From an uncultured Sphaerochaeta sp. (lineage in GTDB: Bacteria > Spirochaetota > Spirochaetia > Sphaerochaetales > Sphaerochaetaceae), in NCBI RefSeq assembly GCF_963677075.1, contig NZ_OY781873.1:2753715-2817714 (forward strand): DNA of 64,000 nt, in the 5' to 3' direction. Each line of letters begins with the position of its first letter. The first letter of the stretch is position 1. A model generated the notes under the pieces. The model searched no databases, was not told the DNA's origin, and saw only the letters and a program-made list of their open reading frames with translations. Positions 62,559 to 64,000 of this stretch are shown here, one piece after another. The position numbers and the translations under genes are program-made.

Positions 62559-62591
62559 GGTTGCCCCCTTAAGCTCATTGCATAAGAACGA

Positions 62592-62620
62592 TATAAAACG
62601 ATGCGTTAACGTAAACGCAA
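62592..62620 (-). promoter_or_regulatory. Promoter of araA containing a LacI-type operator
   Basis: On the minus strand TTGCGT (62620-62615) and TTTATA (62597-62592) are 17 bp apart. The 18-bp operator TGCGTTAACGTAAACGCA (62602-62619, perfect arms TGCGTT/AACGCA) covers the -35 and most of the spacer, so bound repressor would block RNA polymerase. Confidence 0.75.
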
Positions 62621-62741
62621 ATATGATTCCATTGTTATCTCTGAATGCAATTCTGTCAAGTAACAAACAGAAAAACCTGTAATATCGCTGAATGAATGGA
62701 AATATGTCGGACCGTTTCTATTCACCTATAAGATGATATGC

Positions 62742-62770
62742 TATACTGCATCTGCGTTATCGTTAACCAA
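62742..62770 (+). promoter_or_regulatory. Promoter and half-operator of the LacI-family gene
   Basis: -10 TATACT (62742-62747) is preceded by a weak TTCACC -35 (62721-62726, 15 bp). Just downstream, TGCGTT-ATCGTT-AACCAA (62753-62770) resembles the araA operator with an intact left arm and a degenerate right arm, suggesting self-repression. Confidence 0.55.
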
Positions 62771-62807
62771 TTATATTCTGAAAATCATATTGATGAGCAG
62801 GGGACTT

Positions 62808-63845
62808 ATGACTATATCTGAGATTGCCAAACTAGCGAATGTTTCAATAGGGACCGTCGACCGGGTACTCCATAAAAGAGGAAGGGTTGCTCCCAAGACT
62901 GTCGAGAAAGTGATGAGTATCATCGATGAGCACGGATACCAGCCAAACACCTATGCAAGAAACCTCAAGCTGAGCAAGCAATTTACCATTGGTGTGCTTC
63001 TGCCACTTCTCCACAGCGAATATGGTTATTGGAATCTGATGTACGAAGGAATCCTGAAAGCAGCAAAGGAACTGTCCCCCCTCGCTGTAACTATTGATAT
63101 GCTTGAATTTGACAGGACAAAGGAAGGATCACTATTGGCACAGGGTAGACGAATCCTGGAAAAGCCAATTGATGCACTACTACTCGCCCCTGTCGTACCT
63201 GCAGAGGCAGAAGCCTTGCTTGCTGACTACCCTACCCTCGATTATGCATTCATCGACAGCCCACTCCCTGATTCAGCACCAGTGTGCAGCGTTATCCAGA
63301 ACCCGTACCAAGGCGGATACGTTGCAGGCAGGATGATGCATCTACTGCAGCCTAATGGAGGCACACTGCTTGCAGTACAAACCCATCGTGCTGCATACAA
63401 CTCGGCTGAGCGAGTACGAGGTTTTCTCAGCTACTTTTCAGATAAACCCGGTTATACAACATATGATATGGAAATTCATTTTGGAGGAGAGGATCCACTA
63501 GGAGAACTTGACACGTTTTACAGAAACCACCCTGACATGAGTGGTATCTTTGTGGTCAATGATGCAATTCACAGAGTAGCGGAACTCGTGGTACAACTTG
63601 GGAGGAAAAGTCAGACTGTCATGGTTGGATACGATGCTATCGCACAAAATTGCAAGGCCATGAAAAACAAACATGTCGATTGTTTGCTCTCCCAGCGCCC
63701 AGAGTACCAGGGGTATACGGCCATCTACCAGCTGTATCGAAAGGGGTTGCTGAACCAGCTGCCCGAAACTACCATTTGTGTTCCAATCGATATTATCCTA
63801 CCTGAGAATGTAATGCCCGAACAAGAAATCTGTCTTAAGCCGTAA
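62808..63845 (+). CDS. LacI-family transcriptional regulator of the arabinose genes
   Basis: 345 aa. The N-terminal helix-turn-helix (TISEIAKLANVSIGTVDRVLHKRG) plus hinge helix (YARNLKLSK) bind the operator, and a periplasmic-binding-type effector domain follows (from about residue 60: TIGVLLPLLHSEYGYWN, VIQNPYQGGYVAGRMM, GIFVVNDAIHRVAEL). The start at 62808 is set by AGGGGA upstream and by the HTH position; the ATG at 62733 would run into the promoter. It probably represses araA and itself, relieved by arabinose or a related sugar; the effector is inferred. Confidence 0.88.
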   Translation: MTISEIAKLANVSIGTVDRVLHKRGRVAPKTVEKVMSIIDEHGYQPNTYARNLKLSKQFTIGVLLPLLHSEYGYWNLMYEGILKAAKELSPLAVTIDMLEFDRTKEGSLLAQGRRILEKPIDALLLAPVVPAEAEALLADYPTLDYAFIDSPLPDSAPVCSVIQNPYQGGYVAGRMMHLLQPNGGTLLAVQTHRAAYNSAERVRGFLSYFSDKPGYTTYDMEIHFGGEDPLGELDTFYRNHPDMSGIFVVNDAIHRVAELVVQLGRKSQTVMVGYDAIAQNCKAMKNKHVDCLLSQRPEYQGYTAIYQLYRKGLLNQLPETTICVPIDIILPENVMPEQEICLKP

Positions 63846-63939
63846 GACTAGTTCATCTGCTCGACTGTTATGGTATAGGCTCGTGTAGCACAATGCTCTT
63901 CTACATGGAGGACCAAGCTCTGTTTATCCTACAGACAAC

Positions 63940-64000
63940 CTATGCTTCTTCGCTTTTCTTCTCTTCCCGTTTGGTTATCTCTTCTTCCAACACCTTGATC
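63940..64000 (-). CDS. 3' end of an unidentified gene
   Basis: About 20 codons read in from the right edge on the minus strand and end at a TAG (63942-63940): the sequence ends KREEKKSEEA after IKVLEEEIT. It is a highly charged C-terminal tail. It is too short to identify. The 94 bp between it and the regulator gene carry no clear signal. Confidence 0.5.
   Translation of the reverse strand, partial: IKVLEEEITKREEKKSEEA

Overview
The window looks like chromosomal DNA of a spirochaete, most likely a free-living or gut Sphaerochaeta-type organism. This is an inference from the mix of genes (glycogen synthesis, L-arabinose use, many ABC importers, a Treponema-like type II-A Cas9); no 16S gene is present. 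Coding density is high, with many 4-8 bp stop/start overlaps and clear Shine-Dalgarno sites.

Layout. 1-8484: end of a tRNA methyltransferase gene, then proC-serS-pncB on the plus strand, facing a tightly coupled minus-strand operon proA-proB-glycosyltransferase-amidase-GyrI-like. 8635-11506: a FecCD-type ABC importer. 11496-14816: adenine deaminase and, divergently, a purine permease. 14925-17520: a sugar-nucleotide epimerase, an HI0933-type flavoprotein and a VOC protein. 17580-33233: a large anaerobic purine/urate catabolic cluster of the E. coli ygeW-ygfM kind (ygeW, xdhD, ygfM, an 8-oxoguanine deaminase-like gene, ygeY, ssnA, ygfK), with two PLP fold-type II enzymes transcribed divergently from ygfK. 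33336-33902: a small membrane-anchored coiled-coil protein and tRNA-Leu(UAA).

33953-41063 is a complete type II-A CRISPR-Cas locus: an array with ten intact 36-nt repeats, csn2, cas2, cas1, cas9 and a divergent tracrRNA that I place just upstream of cas9. Its cas genes are more A+T-rich than the flanks and it abuts tRNA-Leu, which suggests acquisition. A Fic gene (41204) follows, with a promoter inside a perfect palindrome.

42363-64000: an OpuC-type osmolyte importer; a GNAT-like acyltransferase; a flavoprotein/flavodoxin pair; TatD; class II aldolase; the infC-rpmI-rplT operon (infC starts at TTG); a small coiled-coil gene; a 6S RNA gene recognised from its secondary structure; a TPR protein; tsaE-tsaB-trxB; glgA-glgC; and an L-arabinose locus (FGGY kinase, araA, LacI-type regulator) with matching operators.

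The observations I consider most worth following are: a spaced direct repeat (TGCAAC, 4 nt, YGCAAC) found at four promoters that would tie the purine genes and the FecCD importer into one regulon; the XdhD subunit that has lost all its [2Fe-2S] cysteines while its partner YgfK is rich in Fe-S motifs; replacement of the usual ammonia-lyase YgeX by two other PLP enzymes; the tracrRNA lying antisense to the probable cas9 leader; and the Fic-gene operator. I did not find a system wholly without precedent.
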